Assembly (NCBI GenBank): GCA_001247695.2
Contig: LGRX02024752.1
Coordinates: 53,049-117,048, forward strand
Source of the DNA: Cymbomonas tetramitiformis
Lineage: Eukaryota; Chlorophyta; Pyramimonadophyceae; Pyramimonadales; Pyramimonadaceae
Length of the DNA: 64,000 nucleotides
Direction of reading: 5' to 3'
Position 1 is the stretch's first letter, and every line of letters begins with the position of its first letter. Shown here piece after piece: positions 54,999-64,000 of this stretch. The notes below the pieces were generated by a model. It was not told the DNA's origin and ran no database searches. It saw nothing but the letters and a program-made list of their open reading frames with translations. Position numbers and translations under genes: made by a program.

Positions 54999-55363
54999 TG
55001 TAATAATGTGACATGTAGAATACTGGCACATCATACTGCATGATAATGTAGTACAAGCATATGATAGGTTGATGAGACTTGGCCATGCTGACTAGGATTA
55101 CCTCAGAGAGCTGAGTGAATAAGTAATGGCCAAGGCCAAAGAAACAGTTGAGATTTCTAGAGTAAAAACAGCCGCATGGCAAAAGTCAATATAATACCTA
55201 ATTCTTACTGCAAATATATGCAATGAGTCTGGACATAGTTCCTAAGAATCGACATAGCTTGATTAGTCTTATATAGTGCATAATATAGAACCCTGCACTA
55301 TATATGATCCATCAGTAGTTTCACAGTCACTGTCAAGTAGAAGGTTTAGTACTGCCTCCTACA
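54999..55363 (+). mobile_element. Gypsy 5' LTR (probable)
   Basis: TGTAATAATG...CCTCCTACA, about 365 bp with TGTA/TACA ends, followed after AAA by TGGTATCAGTGTGCTACG (55367), a near-standard initiator tRNA-Met primer-binding site (TGGTATCAGAGC in many elements). The 3' LTR is outside the window, so the boundaries rest on these signals only. Confidence 0.5.
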
Positions 55364-56634
55364 AAATGGTATCAGTGTGCTACGCACCACCACCACCACC
55401 ACCGCTTCCACAAAACTTTTCTGCTTTGAGATTGTGACTTTTCCGCCGAATTTGCGTGTGCCTCAGTTTTTCGGATGGAATTTGGGCTCTCGAGTTGCTG
55501 GCGCGTTACATAACTTTGAGTCAGCACTGGCCAGTAACGTCGTTTGCGACTTCCTTCAGCGAGATGACTTGTGGCACTGTCGAGGATTCTTCTTCAAATT
55601 ACTTGTAAAGACGTATTCTTTCTTCGCGAGTTACTTCATGATGGTTTCTTCGTGCGACTGCGCGTGCTTTGCGGTCTTGGCTGTTGTGAGTGCCTAGTGC
55701 GCACGCAGTTCTTCACTCAAATGTTCGCTGTGGCGTTTGTTCCTCAGCAACAAAGATTCTTAAAATTGTCAGATGCAGCGTATACTCTCTTCGCGCCGTG
55801 ATCTGTGATGGAAAATTTCGGCTCGCCATGGGAGGGGTCCTACTGTGGCACAGTGTGCCACAAATAAAGTAGCCCAGAGCTATCTTTCGTCTGGCGTTCG
55901 CTCTGCGCCTGGGACTCGCAAATTACCTTTACAAATTATGGCAATTTTTGCGGGTGCTGCTTAAATTCGGGTTTGAGGATGGTCGAAATTCTGCTTCTGG
56001 CTGCTGGCCCTTGTGTTCGCACTCTGACGCGCTGGCGACTCAGCGCTTTTCTTACTCGCTAGCAGTTTTGCGCCGTTAATTCCTCTCGGTAATTGTGCCG
56101 ATTGGTCAGCGTTTTCCGCGAGATCTTCGTCTGCTCTCTACTCTGCGGTTGGAATGTGTGCGCAACGTTCTTCTTTGGCTCGGAATTGGCGTGATGCAGC
56201 TTCGAAGTAGCGCTATTCCGCTGGCGTGCGTGTTCTTCGTCGAGTGTCTTTGCGACTGAGTGGGATTACACGAATTTATGCTGTGGAATTCGAAAATGTT
56301 CTCTGAATGGGCAGATGCGACTTGCTTTCTTTGCCCTTGAGCTCTGCAGCGCTCTAGCGTTCTTAACAGTGGCTGACCCTGAGTGGTATCGCGCGGCAGC
56401 GTTACTTTGACTTCCGTGGGCCGATCGTTGACCAATTTTGCTCAATTTGTTTTCGTCTTGCCTCTTCGAGTTCGCTGGGAAACTTCGGTTGGGATTTGGT
56501 AACGGCAGTTGTTTATTTGCTGTTGGACTTCTGCGTCTTCGCTCTTAACACTATACGCCTGTACGGCGGAAGCGCTGGCAGATTTTTCAGAATCAGATTG
56601 CTGCGTTTCTCCACCAGCTTAAGCAACTTTTTCA
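55364..56634 (+). other. Gypsy untranslated leader
   Basis: A 1.27-kb leader between the primer site and the Gag ATG. Only short frames; presumably holds packaging signals. A (CAC)n run lies at 55384-55400. Confidence 0.4.
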
Positions 56635-59600
56635 ATGTCCTCTTCGCGGCGGGCTTCTTCGCTGTATATTCCGCCTCAGCGGCGCTCGCGGGTGGCGGGT
56701 GCTGCTTCTGGGCCCTCCGGGCTCTCCAGCTCGGCCCGGGTGTTTGAGCACCGGGGATTGGGGGAGCTTGGGGCTTTGGAGCCCACCCCGTACTTTGTCC
56801 CGGAATGGGAGGCGCCAGCCGGGGCGCGGCGGGGCAGCAGGGGGGGGGGAGCAGTACAACGTTCTCTGGAGGGCGAATACGCGCTTTTGGCGAGCGCGCC
56901 TCTACCTCAAGAGGAAAGTCGCACCCAAGCATCGCTGCCTGCCACGCCCACGAATTTCCCCGACGGCTCGCGTGACTCTCCTGGGCTGGTATCTTCCATT
57001 GTACGTACGTTTGAGTGCTACTCTACACCCCAGCAGCGTGCAGGGAGTGCAGGTGCCTCGGGTCTACAACGTAGCCAACCAGCTCTCGAGGAGCTCAACA
57101 CGGTCGCTATAGCCACCGCTCATAATTTGAGATCATCTCCTCATAGCGAAGCTGTATTTGACCATTTGCCTTTGGCACCAGAGCATCACGTTGGAAACCT
57201 AACCCATGAGAGCAACATATTTACGCCTAGGCGTGAAAGTGCACCTCCAAGTGGCGAGCGCGGTTTGTCAAGCGTGAACGAGTGGAGCGTCAGGCTGGCA
57301 CGCCAAGCTGTAGCAGTGGATATTCTAGCGGTATGTGCATTGCGTAATTGGTGGAGTACTTGGACAGCACGAGTGCTCAGCGGGCGTGTTTCATCTGCGC
57401 TTACGACATGGCGCCTACGTGCCCGTCTCGCACGCATGCGTGTTTCCCTTACAGCATGGCACGAGCGAGCTCACCGCAAGAATCAGGTCCAACGCAAAAA
57501 GCAAGATTTTGCTGGACACGCAAGTTCACGATTGGCGTCCCGGCTCTTGAGTGCATGGCGAGAAGAACAACGTCGTGTAAAAGAGATCACCCTCGAAATC
57601 ACGGTGTGCAACATCGCCCGGTCCGAGTTCTACGTGAGGAAGTGTATGAAAGCGTGGAAGGCTACCGTGGACTTCGCTTCCAAGTGCACCACCTTTGCGG
57701 TCCAGCGTGAACAACATGTGAAGCGCGAAGTCCTCCACGAGTGGTCAGCTCTGACGGACACGCCTGACGTGACCCCGAAGCAATGGGCGACCTTGCGTAG
57801 ACATCTTCGCCGCCTGTGTGGCCAAGAAGACTCCATTGCTGCAATCACATGGGAGGTGCAGCTGAGAACGAAGAGTGGAGAGCAACGCGTGATCCCATCT
57901 CGTGGACTCCTTCTGTCGCATGTTACCTCAGCAAGCCACCATTATCATCACCTCCACTCTGCACGACCACTCGTCACGACCATCCCAGCCAACCGGCCTG
58001 CAAGGCTGGTGCGGTTGGGAGTGAGCGTCGAGGAGGTGATAAAGACTCTAAGGCGTACAACCACTTTGGGAGCAAGTGTTCAACAGCATGGCGTACAATC
58101 TGTACCTAGCCGCAACCCCTATGGCGTCTTGTCGTCTGAAGATGACTCCACGATCGATGAGGAAGACGTTCATTCCGCTGACTCCGCCCCACAACCACCT
58201 CGATCAAAAGCTTCATCCGCCCCACGACCCACACAACGAGAACGTGCTGTACGTGTCCAGGCTTTGACGGAGTTAGCCCACAAGAAGGAGGTGGCGAAGC
58301 AGGAGCGGAAGCGGCAGAAGTTGGCCAAGCGCAAGCTCGCCAAGGCTCGACGTCGCAGTGACGAAGGTAAACTGATGTACGACTCCACCTCTACGTCCAG
58401 TGAGGAGAAGTCCACACTTTCATCGTGTCAAACATCTTCTACTGAAGCGCTCTCCTCTGACGCCTCGCACACCTCTTCATCTAGGAGCTCTCGGCAAAAG
58501 GGTGGACGCCAACGGCGGCGCCAAGCTCAAGTCACGCGACACGAGCGGCAACTACGAGAGCTGCAAGAGGAGTCCGAACGAGTCGCGTTAGATGCGGCCA
58601 CTGCGCACCAAGCGCAGCTCACAGCGTTGCGCATGGACATGCACAATGCCGTGGAGGAAGCAACCCGGATGCAGCAGGAGCTCCGCACCAAGGTGTGCCA
58701 AGAAGCGCGACGGGCCGCTCTCGAATCTGCTGAGGAGCAGATAGCGCGCATGCAGCATGCCGCGGACGCTGTCTCACATCAGCATGAGCAAGCTGTAGCA
58801 TCGCAGGCGGAGGAAGCTGCACGTCATCACCAACAACTTCGAGAAATGCAGCGCGCCGCGGAAGAGCAACGCCAACAACTTGACCAAGCAGCTCGAGATC
58901 AACGACTGCTGGAGCAACAAGTGGCGGAGAGCAAGATAGTGGTGCAGGCCGCACTTGAAGCCGCTGACGGACGAGCGCACTCACGGCCAGAGCAACCACC
59001 TAATACCCCCGCGAGCTATGCGACCGTCACAAGTGATGCTCAAGAAGCTGAACACGAGGCTCTGATGGTGCCCCCGTCAGCCACGACTGTTGACGTACGG
59101 GGCCACAAAGGCGTGACGTTCGAGGAGGACGCCTCCACGCGTGCATCTTCCCCCACGAGTGTGCATGACCGCCTAGCCAAAATGGATTGGAGGTCCATTA
59201 GTGTGCCAGCCGTTACCGCTATCCGTGCACACGTGGAGGAGCACTTACCTGGCCACGTGGGCAAGATGGAAGCGGAGCGCATGTTCTGTGACGTAGCAAG
59301 AAGGTACCGAGACCATGACCTAGCGTCTGGGTGTGGACCGCCGGTCTCCGAAGCCCCAGCCTCTCAACTTCCTTCACCACCTCTGGCGGGAACGGCGATC
59401 GTTCGTTGCGTGTACGACGAAGTCGCGTCCAGCACGTCCAACGTTCCGTGCTCGAGATGCACTCGTAGCCCGCAGCCCCCTGTAGCCATATGGAATTGCG
59501 GGCTTACAGCTCTTTCAGACTTGTCGGAAACCACTCAATTCCTGCCGTTGTGTATATATTGCACGCGCGGGGTTTGGCCGGGAGCCTTTGACCGCTTCCC

Positions 59601-60981
59601 TTCAGTGACCCCGAGGCCATCCTCAGCAATTGGTGGGACCAGTGGGGGCGGCGGAGGCGACGACGATGGAGGCGATGGTGATGACGACGGTGACGACCCG
59701 GGAGGACCCGGTGGCCATCAAGGGGGGGGGAATGAGCCGCCTGGCGACCCCACTTCTGACGCGCCTAGCGACCCCTCGCGGAATCTTGGAGATGGACGTC
59801 GCGGCCATGGCGGGGGCGGAGGCGGTGACGATCCGCCCGACGATGAGACGTCCTACAGCTTCGGTTCGAGTAGGAGGTCCTCGTACAATGATGGCAGGCA
59901 GCAAAGGGAGGAGTACACGAGGCACTCATATGCCCTCAAGGCCGCGAAGGACATCATGTCCTTGTACTCAGCACCGTTGGAGGGGTCCACGAACCCCTTC
60001 GGCCCGCTGTTACGATTCGTGGACGAGTTCGACAGGTGCTTGACCCTTCCAGTGGTGCTCCTCGCGATGAACACCCCATGCAACGTGCCCAACGGAGCAT
60101 TCGAGTTCGGAGAGCCGATTCTCTCGGTGCATATTTTGTTGAAGGAGATCACCCAGCACTGTTTCCCTACACCTAGCTCCGAAGGAACGGAGCTGCGAGG
60201 GGTTCTCTTGGATGCCGAAGCGGATAAGTCATTGAACCTTGAGAAGGTCATCGTGCCGCTGGCGAAGTTGATCGTGCCGCTGAAGAGTGAAATGGCCACC
60301 TTGGGCTCGTTCCTACGCCGAGTACGCCAAACTCAAGGACGCATGGCGACACCGCGCAAAGTGCGCGAGTTTTGGGATGGACTGCATCTAGCCCATCGCG
60401 TGGTGACCATGTTGGCGACACACGAGCTCACCACTCCGGTTCCGGAATCCGACCTCCTGGACGTCTTCCTCTCGGGCTTATCCGCGGAGGTACGGAAGGA
60501 GGCGTTCGAGATTGCAGAGCGGAAGGGGACCCCCTTGATCCTCCTCGACCGCGCCCTTCCAGCCAGTCGACGCCTAGCGCTGGAATACGCCATTGAGGCG
60601 GAGTTGTATTTGAACAACGCGACGAGTAGGAGAGCGCCAGTGCAGCTACTGGCAGCGGTGGAGGTCTCGGAGGAGCTGCTAGCTCTAGCCGAAGATCGTC
60701 CCGCGGGTGCAACTCCTACTGGGCAACGTCTGGGCTCCCCGGAGTACACTGGTTGCAGGTTGTGCCAAAGCAAAGAGCACTATGCTCGAGAGTGCCCACA
60801 GGCTGCTCCTCGTAAGAAGGAGTGGGCCAAAGCACTTCTGGCTGAAACCTTGGACATGATCATGCACGAAGTGGAAACGGATGAATACTGTGACGTGCTC
60901 AACGCGGTGTTGCCAAAGGAACTAATGGATTTTGCCGCGGAGGACTCCCTCGAGCTCGGAGTACCCTCCAAGTCCCAATGA
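56635..60981 (+). CDS. Gypsy retrotransposon Gag, 1448 aa
   Basis: Structural protein of the particle, several times longer than usual Gypsy Gags. In order: a disordered N-terminus; residues about 230-375 with six Trp-containing repeats (ALRNWW, ALTTW, SLTAW, LLSAW, CMKAW, VLHEW), like Sfi1-type helical repeats; Ser/Thr-rich and basic region; coiled coil about 650-780 (Gln/Glu/Ala-rich); Gly/Asp-rich linker about 1000-1075; capsid-like part about 1100-1340 (FWDGLHLAHRVV, LLDVFLSGLS); zinc knuckle CRLCQSKEHYARECP near 1375. The stop overlaps the next ATG (ATGA). The frame is intact, so the element may be young. Confidence 0.85.
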   Translation: MSSSRRASSLYIPPQRRSRVAGAASGPSGLSSSARVFEHRGLGELGALEPTPYFVPEWEAPAGARRGSRGGGAVQRSLEGEYALLASAPLPQEESRTQASLPATPTNFPDGSRDSPGLVSSIVRTFECYSTPQQRAGSAGASGLQRSQPALEELNTVAIATAHNLRSSPHSEAVFDHLPLAPEHHVGNLTHESNIFTPRRESAPPSGERGLSSVNEWSVRLARQAVAVDILAVCALRNWWSTWTARVLSGRVSSALTTWRLRARLARMRVSLTAWHERAHRKNQVQRKKQDFAGHASSRLASRLLSAWREEQRRVKEITLEITVCNIARSEFYVRKCMKAWKATVDFASKCTTFAVQREQHVKREVLHEWSALTDTPDVTPKQWATLRRHLRRLCGQEDSIAAITWEVQLRTKSGEQRVIPSRGLLLSHVTSASHHYHHLHSARPLVTTIPANRPARLVRLGVSVEEVIKTLRRTTTLGASVQQHGVQSVPSRNPYGVLSSEDDSTIDEEDVHSADSAPQPPRSKASSAPRPTQRERAVRVQALTELAHKKEVAKQERKRQKLAKRKLAKARRRSDEGKLMYDSTSTSSEEKSTLSSCQTSSTEALSSDASHTSSSRSSRQKGGRQRRRQAQVTRHERQLRELQEESERVALDAATAHQAQLTALRMDMHNAVEEATRMQQELRTKVCQEARRAALESAEEQIARMQHAADAVSHQHEQAVASQAEEAARHHQQLREMQRAAEEQRQQLDQAARDQRLLEQQVAESKIVVQAALEAADGRAHSRPEQPPNTPASYATVTSDAQEAEHEALMVPPSATTVDVRGHKGVTFEEDASTRASSPTSVHDRLAKMDWRSISVPAVTAIRAHVEEHLPGHVGKMEAERMFCDVARRYRDHDLASGCGPPVSEAPASQLPSPPLAGTAIVRCVYDEVASSTSNVPCSRCTRSPQPPVAIWNCGLTALSDLSETTQFLPLCIYCTRGVWPGAFDRFPSVTPRPSSAIGGTSGGGGGDDDGGDGDDDGDDPGGPGGHQGGGNEPPGDPTSDAPSDPSRNLGDGRRGHGGGGGGDDPPDDETSYSFGSSRRSSYNDGRQQREEYTRHSYALKAAKDIMSLYSAPLEGSTNPFGPLLRFVDEFDRCLTLPVVLLAMNTPCNVPNGAFEFGEPILSVHILLKEITQHCFPTPSSEGTELRGVLLDAEADKSLNLEKVIVPLAKLIVPLKSEMATLGSFLRRVRQTQGRMATPRKVREFWDGLHLAHRVVTMLATHELTTPVPESDLLDVFLSGLSAEVRKEAFEIAERKGTPLILLDRALPASRRLALEYAIEAELYLNNATSRRAPVQLLAAVEVSEELLALAEDRPAGATPTGQRLGSPEYTGCRLCQSKEHYARECPQAAPRKKEWAKALLAETLDMIMHEVETDEYCDVLNAVLPKELMDFAAEDSLELGVPSKSQ

Positions 60982-63866
60982 GCTCGGGCTGTGCAACCCC
61001 ACATCCCCGCGATGAGCCCCCCTCCTACCTCTCGGAGCAGCAGTTGCGGGAGAAGTGGAGAAGAGCCCGTCGACGTCAAAGGCGGAGTGCTCCTTGCACA
61101 GGATACCTAGACTCCGATGAGCTCAACATGCTACCCTCGCGGGCGATGACTAGCCCTCCTACCGCGCCGGAGCGTCAAGTGGTCGAAGCTCGTCTTCACA
61201 AGGAAGCCAAGTCTCCGGTGTGTACGAGCGAGGACCTCTCAGACGACTCCCAGCACGTTGAGAAACGGCACCGACGTACCCTGAAGGTGACCGAGAGCTA
61301 CCGCGTGCACTTGGAGCCAACGGGCCAACCATTGCAAGGTTGGCAATTTCGAGCTGTCCGAGGGCAAGGGACGAGCGCTCTACGCTCCAAGGTGGGCACA
61401 CGGGGCTTGAGGTCCTCCATCAAGGCTCTGGAAACGGACCTTGCACCGCCCCGTACACCTCCGCGGAGCACGAGCCCACCGCTTTGGAGAGCCGGGCATC
61501 GACGCAGCAGCCGAGGACCCACGCGGTCACCAACGCACAGCGCGGTTACCGCCAACAAGCGAGAAGCTCGAGCTCGATCACCCTTACCCGCAGCCCTTAG
61601 CAAACTTAAAAGGCTGCAAGAATACCGACGACGACGTCAAGACATCCAGCTTGGGCGTCGACCTCGTACGCCCTCACCTACCGACAACACGACTGTCAAG
61701 GCAACCTCGACCACACGGAGTGACCGCCCCCGATCATGGCTGTCACCGACCCATGCAGCTCGAGCTGAAGGAGCACCAAGGAGGAGGTGGCTCAGTGGGC
61801 TGGAGAAGGTTCGCCAACGAGAGAAGCTTAAGCGGGATTATGCCAGTGGCCTCCCATATTTGGAGCGGGACTCTCCTATAGACGAAGAGCTACTGCACAT
61901 CTTAGCCAAGGAACAAGCGCAAGAGGAAGTAGAAGACGGACTCCTCCAGTACGCAAGTGACTTGGCGACGAATGATATGGCGCGAGCAGCGAAGGACAAG
62001 GTCATCCAAGTGGCCTTGTACCCACGTGATTACCCACCCAGGGACCTGGTGCAGACAGCCACCGCTCAAGGGCTCTTGGCCGATGCAGGCACCTACGAGT
62101 TACCATGGGACTCTGACATGGACGACCCTCCTGACCTAGGCGATCCTCATGCCAAGGACGACCCCATCGTATGCCAGCTCAACAGCATCATCGACGGTGG
62201 GGACATGAGCCCTGGCTGGAGTGATCTCTTGGCGGCGGTATCAACATCGCGAGCGCCACCTCGACAGATCAACAATTCCAAGGCCCCCACCTTGTTGTTG
62301 TTCTGGGCGTACGTGAACGGTCGTCGCGTAAAGGTACTGGTGGACAGTGGGTGCTCCACCAACATTATCTCGGACAAGACTGTACGCAGCATTCCCTCCC
62401 TGACGCCTCGACCTCACGAAAACCCCATGCGAGTGCGAGTAGCTGACGGCGCGTCGTACGATATCAACACGTGCGTCCGTCCTCGACTGCAAGCAGAGAC
62501 CACCAAGGGGTTGTACGTCAAGCAATTGGAGCTCAGAGTGATGCCCATTGATCTTTGCGTGGATATTATCCTTGGAGGACCTTGGCTAGCCTCCCACTCC
62601 CCAGTCACTTTGGATTACTCCCGATGGGGTTCCATCCGGTTTGGTTCTGGAAGCAAGAGAGTGGTCATTACAGGCTGCTCGCCGGGAACGCCAGACCCCT
62701 CAAGACCCAAGGATAAGGCCATGGCGCTGGTACAAGGAGTCTTGTTGGACCCCAAAAGAGTACGCAAGGACCTTCGAGCCCTCCAATCTAAGGATGAGTG
62801 TGCCTTCGTGGTGTACCTGGCACCCGACGGCACCTTCGGGGCGGTCGCCTGTAACGAAGAGGCCGACGCCGAGACCAACGCCAAGCCCAAGGACGCTTCG
62901 TCCGAGCGTCGCGCCACGTCTAGCTCTGAGCAGCAAGACGCCCAAGTCGCGGGCGCCATGGACTCCTCCCAAGCGGATCTGGGTGAGACGGACGCGCCTG
63001 CGCTGATGTCCGCGTCAGACACTGACTCCGAAGCCGAGGACGCTTTACTCCTCCGGGAATCTGTGCGGCCCAGCCCAGGCACCAGTGACGAGGACCACTT
63101 GGATAAGGTGTACGCAACAGTGGAGTCCACCCGCCCACAAAACTTTGACGTGATCGCGCTGGAGGGTGCTGTTGGCCCCCCGGCGGACAATGCGCCATCC
63201 AACAACCTACATCTGGGGTTCTTCCAGAGCAAGCGGGAAGCTTTGGGAGCATTTGCTTTATTACCTGAGCACGTACGTGCCCAGGCAATCGACGACCACG
63301 CGCAAGGGAAACCACCCACCTGGCATGCCGAAGCCGCAACCGCGCTGGAGCAGGGAAGGCGCTTACTCCGCGAACGTCGGCCGCGACGCAAGCGTGTGCG
63401 CTGGAGCGACGAGAAGCCCCATACTGAAGGTTTATCTCAAGAGCAGGCTGCTCCAGTGGCCGAGGAACCACCGTCACCGCCGCCCAAGCCCCACGCCATG
63501 GAAGCGGAGGAGCCGGACGAGATTGACGAGACGGTGTCCCCGGAGATATGGCAACAGGCCAACAGCTGCGTGACCTTGAGGAGGAGTTCAGGGACGTCAT
63601 ATGTACGGAGCTGCCTGACTCCGTCCAAAGCCGCGACTACAAGAACAACATTCGCTTGCGATCCGACTGGAGTGGACAGCCGCTACATCGGCGTAACTAC
63701 AAGTTGTCGCAAGAGGAGCTTCGGCAACTTCGTGCACAACTTGACGAGCTGTGGGCCAAGGGGTACATCCGTCCATCGGCGTCTCCCTGGGGTTGTCCGG
63801 TACTTATGGTGCCGAAGCCGAGCAACCCTAAGGAGTTGCGCTTGGTTATCGACTACAGGTCGATAA
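60978..63866 (+). CDS. Gypsy protease ORF
   Basis: Overlaps the gag stop by 4 bases (ATGA), which suggests termination-reinitiation for pol expression. About 440 residues of basic, disordered sequence precede a retropepsin domain (VKVLVDSGCSTNIIS near residue 452, catalytic Asp in D-S-G; second half MPIDLCVDIILGGPWL). It cuts the polyproteins. An acidic linker follows. From about residue 860 the frame loses meaning, because RT is encoded in the -1 frame. The nominal stop at 63866 lies inside RT. Confidence 0.8.
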   Translation: MSSGCATPHPRDEPPSYLSEQQLREKWRRARRRQRRSAPCTGYLDSDELNMLPSRAMTSPPTAPERQVVEARLHKEAKSPVCTSEDLSDDSQHVEKRHRRTLKVTESYRVHLEPTGQPLQGWQFRAVRGQGTSALRSKVGTRGLRSSIKALETDLAPPRTPPRSTSPPLWRAGHRRSSRGPTRSPTHSAVTANKREARARSPLPAALSKLKRLQEYRRRRQDIQLGRRPRTPSPTDNTTVKATSTTRSDRPRSWLSPTHAARAEGAPRRRWLSGLEKVRQREKLKRDYASGLPYLERDSPIDEELLHILAKEQAQEEVEDGLLQYASDLATNDMARAAKDKVIQVALYPRDYPPRDLVQTATAQGLLADAGTYELPWDSDMDDPPDLGDPHAKDDPIVCQLNSIIDGGDMSPGWSDLLAAVSTSRAPPRQINNSKAPTLLLFWAYVNGRRVKVLVDSGCSTNIISDKTVRSIPSLTPRPHENPMRVRVADGASYDINTCVRPRLQAETTKGLYVKQLELRVMPIDLCVDIILGGPWLASHSPVTLDYSRWGSIRFGSGSKRVVITGCSPGTPDPSRPKDKAMALVQGVLLDPKRVRKDLRALQSKDECAFVVYLAPDGTFGAVACNEEADAETNAKPKDASSERRATSSSEQQDAQVAGAMDSSQADLGETDAPALMSASDTDSEAEDALLLRESVRPSPGTSDEDHLDKVYATVESTRPQNFDVIALEGAVGPPADNAPSNNLHLGFFQSKREALGAFALLPEHVRAQAIDDHAQGKPPTWHAEAATALEQGRRLLRERRPRRKRVRWSDEKPHTEGLSQEQAAPVAEEPPSPPPKPHAMEAEEPDEIDETVSPEIWQQANSCVTLRRSSGTSYVRSCLTPSKAATTRTTFACDPTGVDSRYIGVTTSCRKRSFGNFVHNLTSCGPRGTSVHRRLPGVVRYLWCRSRATLRSCAWLSTTGR

Positions 63867-64000
63867 ATGAGATCACGATCAAGGACAAGTACCCTCTTCC
63901 TGACGTACAAACCCTCCTCGATGACCTACGAGGAGCAACCGTCTTCTCCACTGCAGACGCCTTGTGGGGATTCTGGCAAGTTCCCATGGAACAGGAGGAC
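63548..64000 (+). CDS. Gypsy reverse transcriptase (partial)
   Basis: Runs off the window. In the -1 frame relative to the protease ORF, an ATG at 63548 opens MATGQQLRDLEEEF; then the RT fingers and palm start: ELWAKGYIRPSASPWG, PVLMVPKPSN, LRLVIDYRSINEIT, KDKYPLPDVQTLLDDL and FSTADALWGFWQVPM, classical Ty3/Gypsy blocks 1-3 (usually FSKLDL.SGYHQI, here STADALWGFW). It is expressed by -1 frameshift, separate initiation, or is out of frame by mutation. Confidence 0.85.
   Translation, partial: MATGQQLRDLEEEFRDVICTELPDSVQSRDYKNNIRLRSDWSGQPLHRRNYKLSQEELRQLRAQLDELWAKGYIRPSASPWGCPVLMVPKPSNPKELRLVIDYRSINEITIKDKYPLPDVQTLLDDLRGATVFSTADALWGFWQVPMEQED

Noticed and set aside
62615..63391. 258-aa minus-strand ORF
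   Set aside because: Antisense to the protease-containing ORF in GC-rich DNA; no family resemblance.

Overview
This is nuclear DNA of a eukaryote, most likely an alga or another protist. Two host genes are split by GT-AG introns (a CTP synthase in 17 exons and a thaumatin-like protein in about 4). The rest is packed with eukaryotic transposon classes (hAT, Copia, Gypsy, LINE, MITEs). A Copia primer-binding site matches the 5' half of a plant-like initiator tRNA-Met, and TTTAGGG motifs occur in one repeat family. I cannot name the species.

Layout. 0.18-2.03 kb: a compact minus-strand cluster of three ORFs, one with the three motifs of an HUH-type Rep endonuclease, with a perfect hairpin just past its 3' end. 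3.2-15.6 kb: nested Copia debris (two type-1 LTRs and one type-2 LTR, three gag remnants) interrupted by a structurally complete 4.1-kb hAT element with an intact 900-aa transposase and a perfect 8-bp target duplication, plus a palindrome-rich 0.85-kb element. 15.7-16.6 and 50.4-51.3 kb: two copies of one 0.87-kb terminal-inverted-repeat element. 17.6-28.0 kb: a 10.4-kb candidate DNA transposon with perfect 22-bp terminal repeats, inverted subterminal arrays of a roughly 349-bp repeat, and two divergent gene blocks (a zinc-finger/Gln-rich protein and a transposase-like protein) around a 103-bp hairpin-forming tandem array. It sits against a Gypsy RT fragment. A 290-bp non-autonomous hAT is inserted in the zinc-finger gene.

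28.2-31.1 kb: solo LTRs, including one fused to an initiator-tRNA-like half. 31.1-37.1 kb: the CTP synthase gene, the best-supported host gene. 37.4-39.3 kb: minisatellite and a large inverted repeat built of GATATC palindromes. 39.4-42.4 kb: LINE remnants and a 5'-truncated RecQ helicase. 42.9-46.6 kb: tandem repeats and the thaumatin-like gene. 47.5-49.9 kb: a run of small plus-strand ORFs and a 0.26-kb direct repeat. 50.0-51.6 kb: a broken methyltransferase-like domain carrying the second MITE copy. 51.8-52.8 kb: tRNA-T-arm-like repeats and long hairpins. 55.0-64.0 kb: the 5' part of a Gypsy retrotransposon with LTR, primer site, a huge Gag, protease and the start of RT, cut by the window end.

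The strongest candidates for something undescribed are the Rep-like three-ORF element and the 10.4-kb two-gene transposon.
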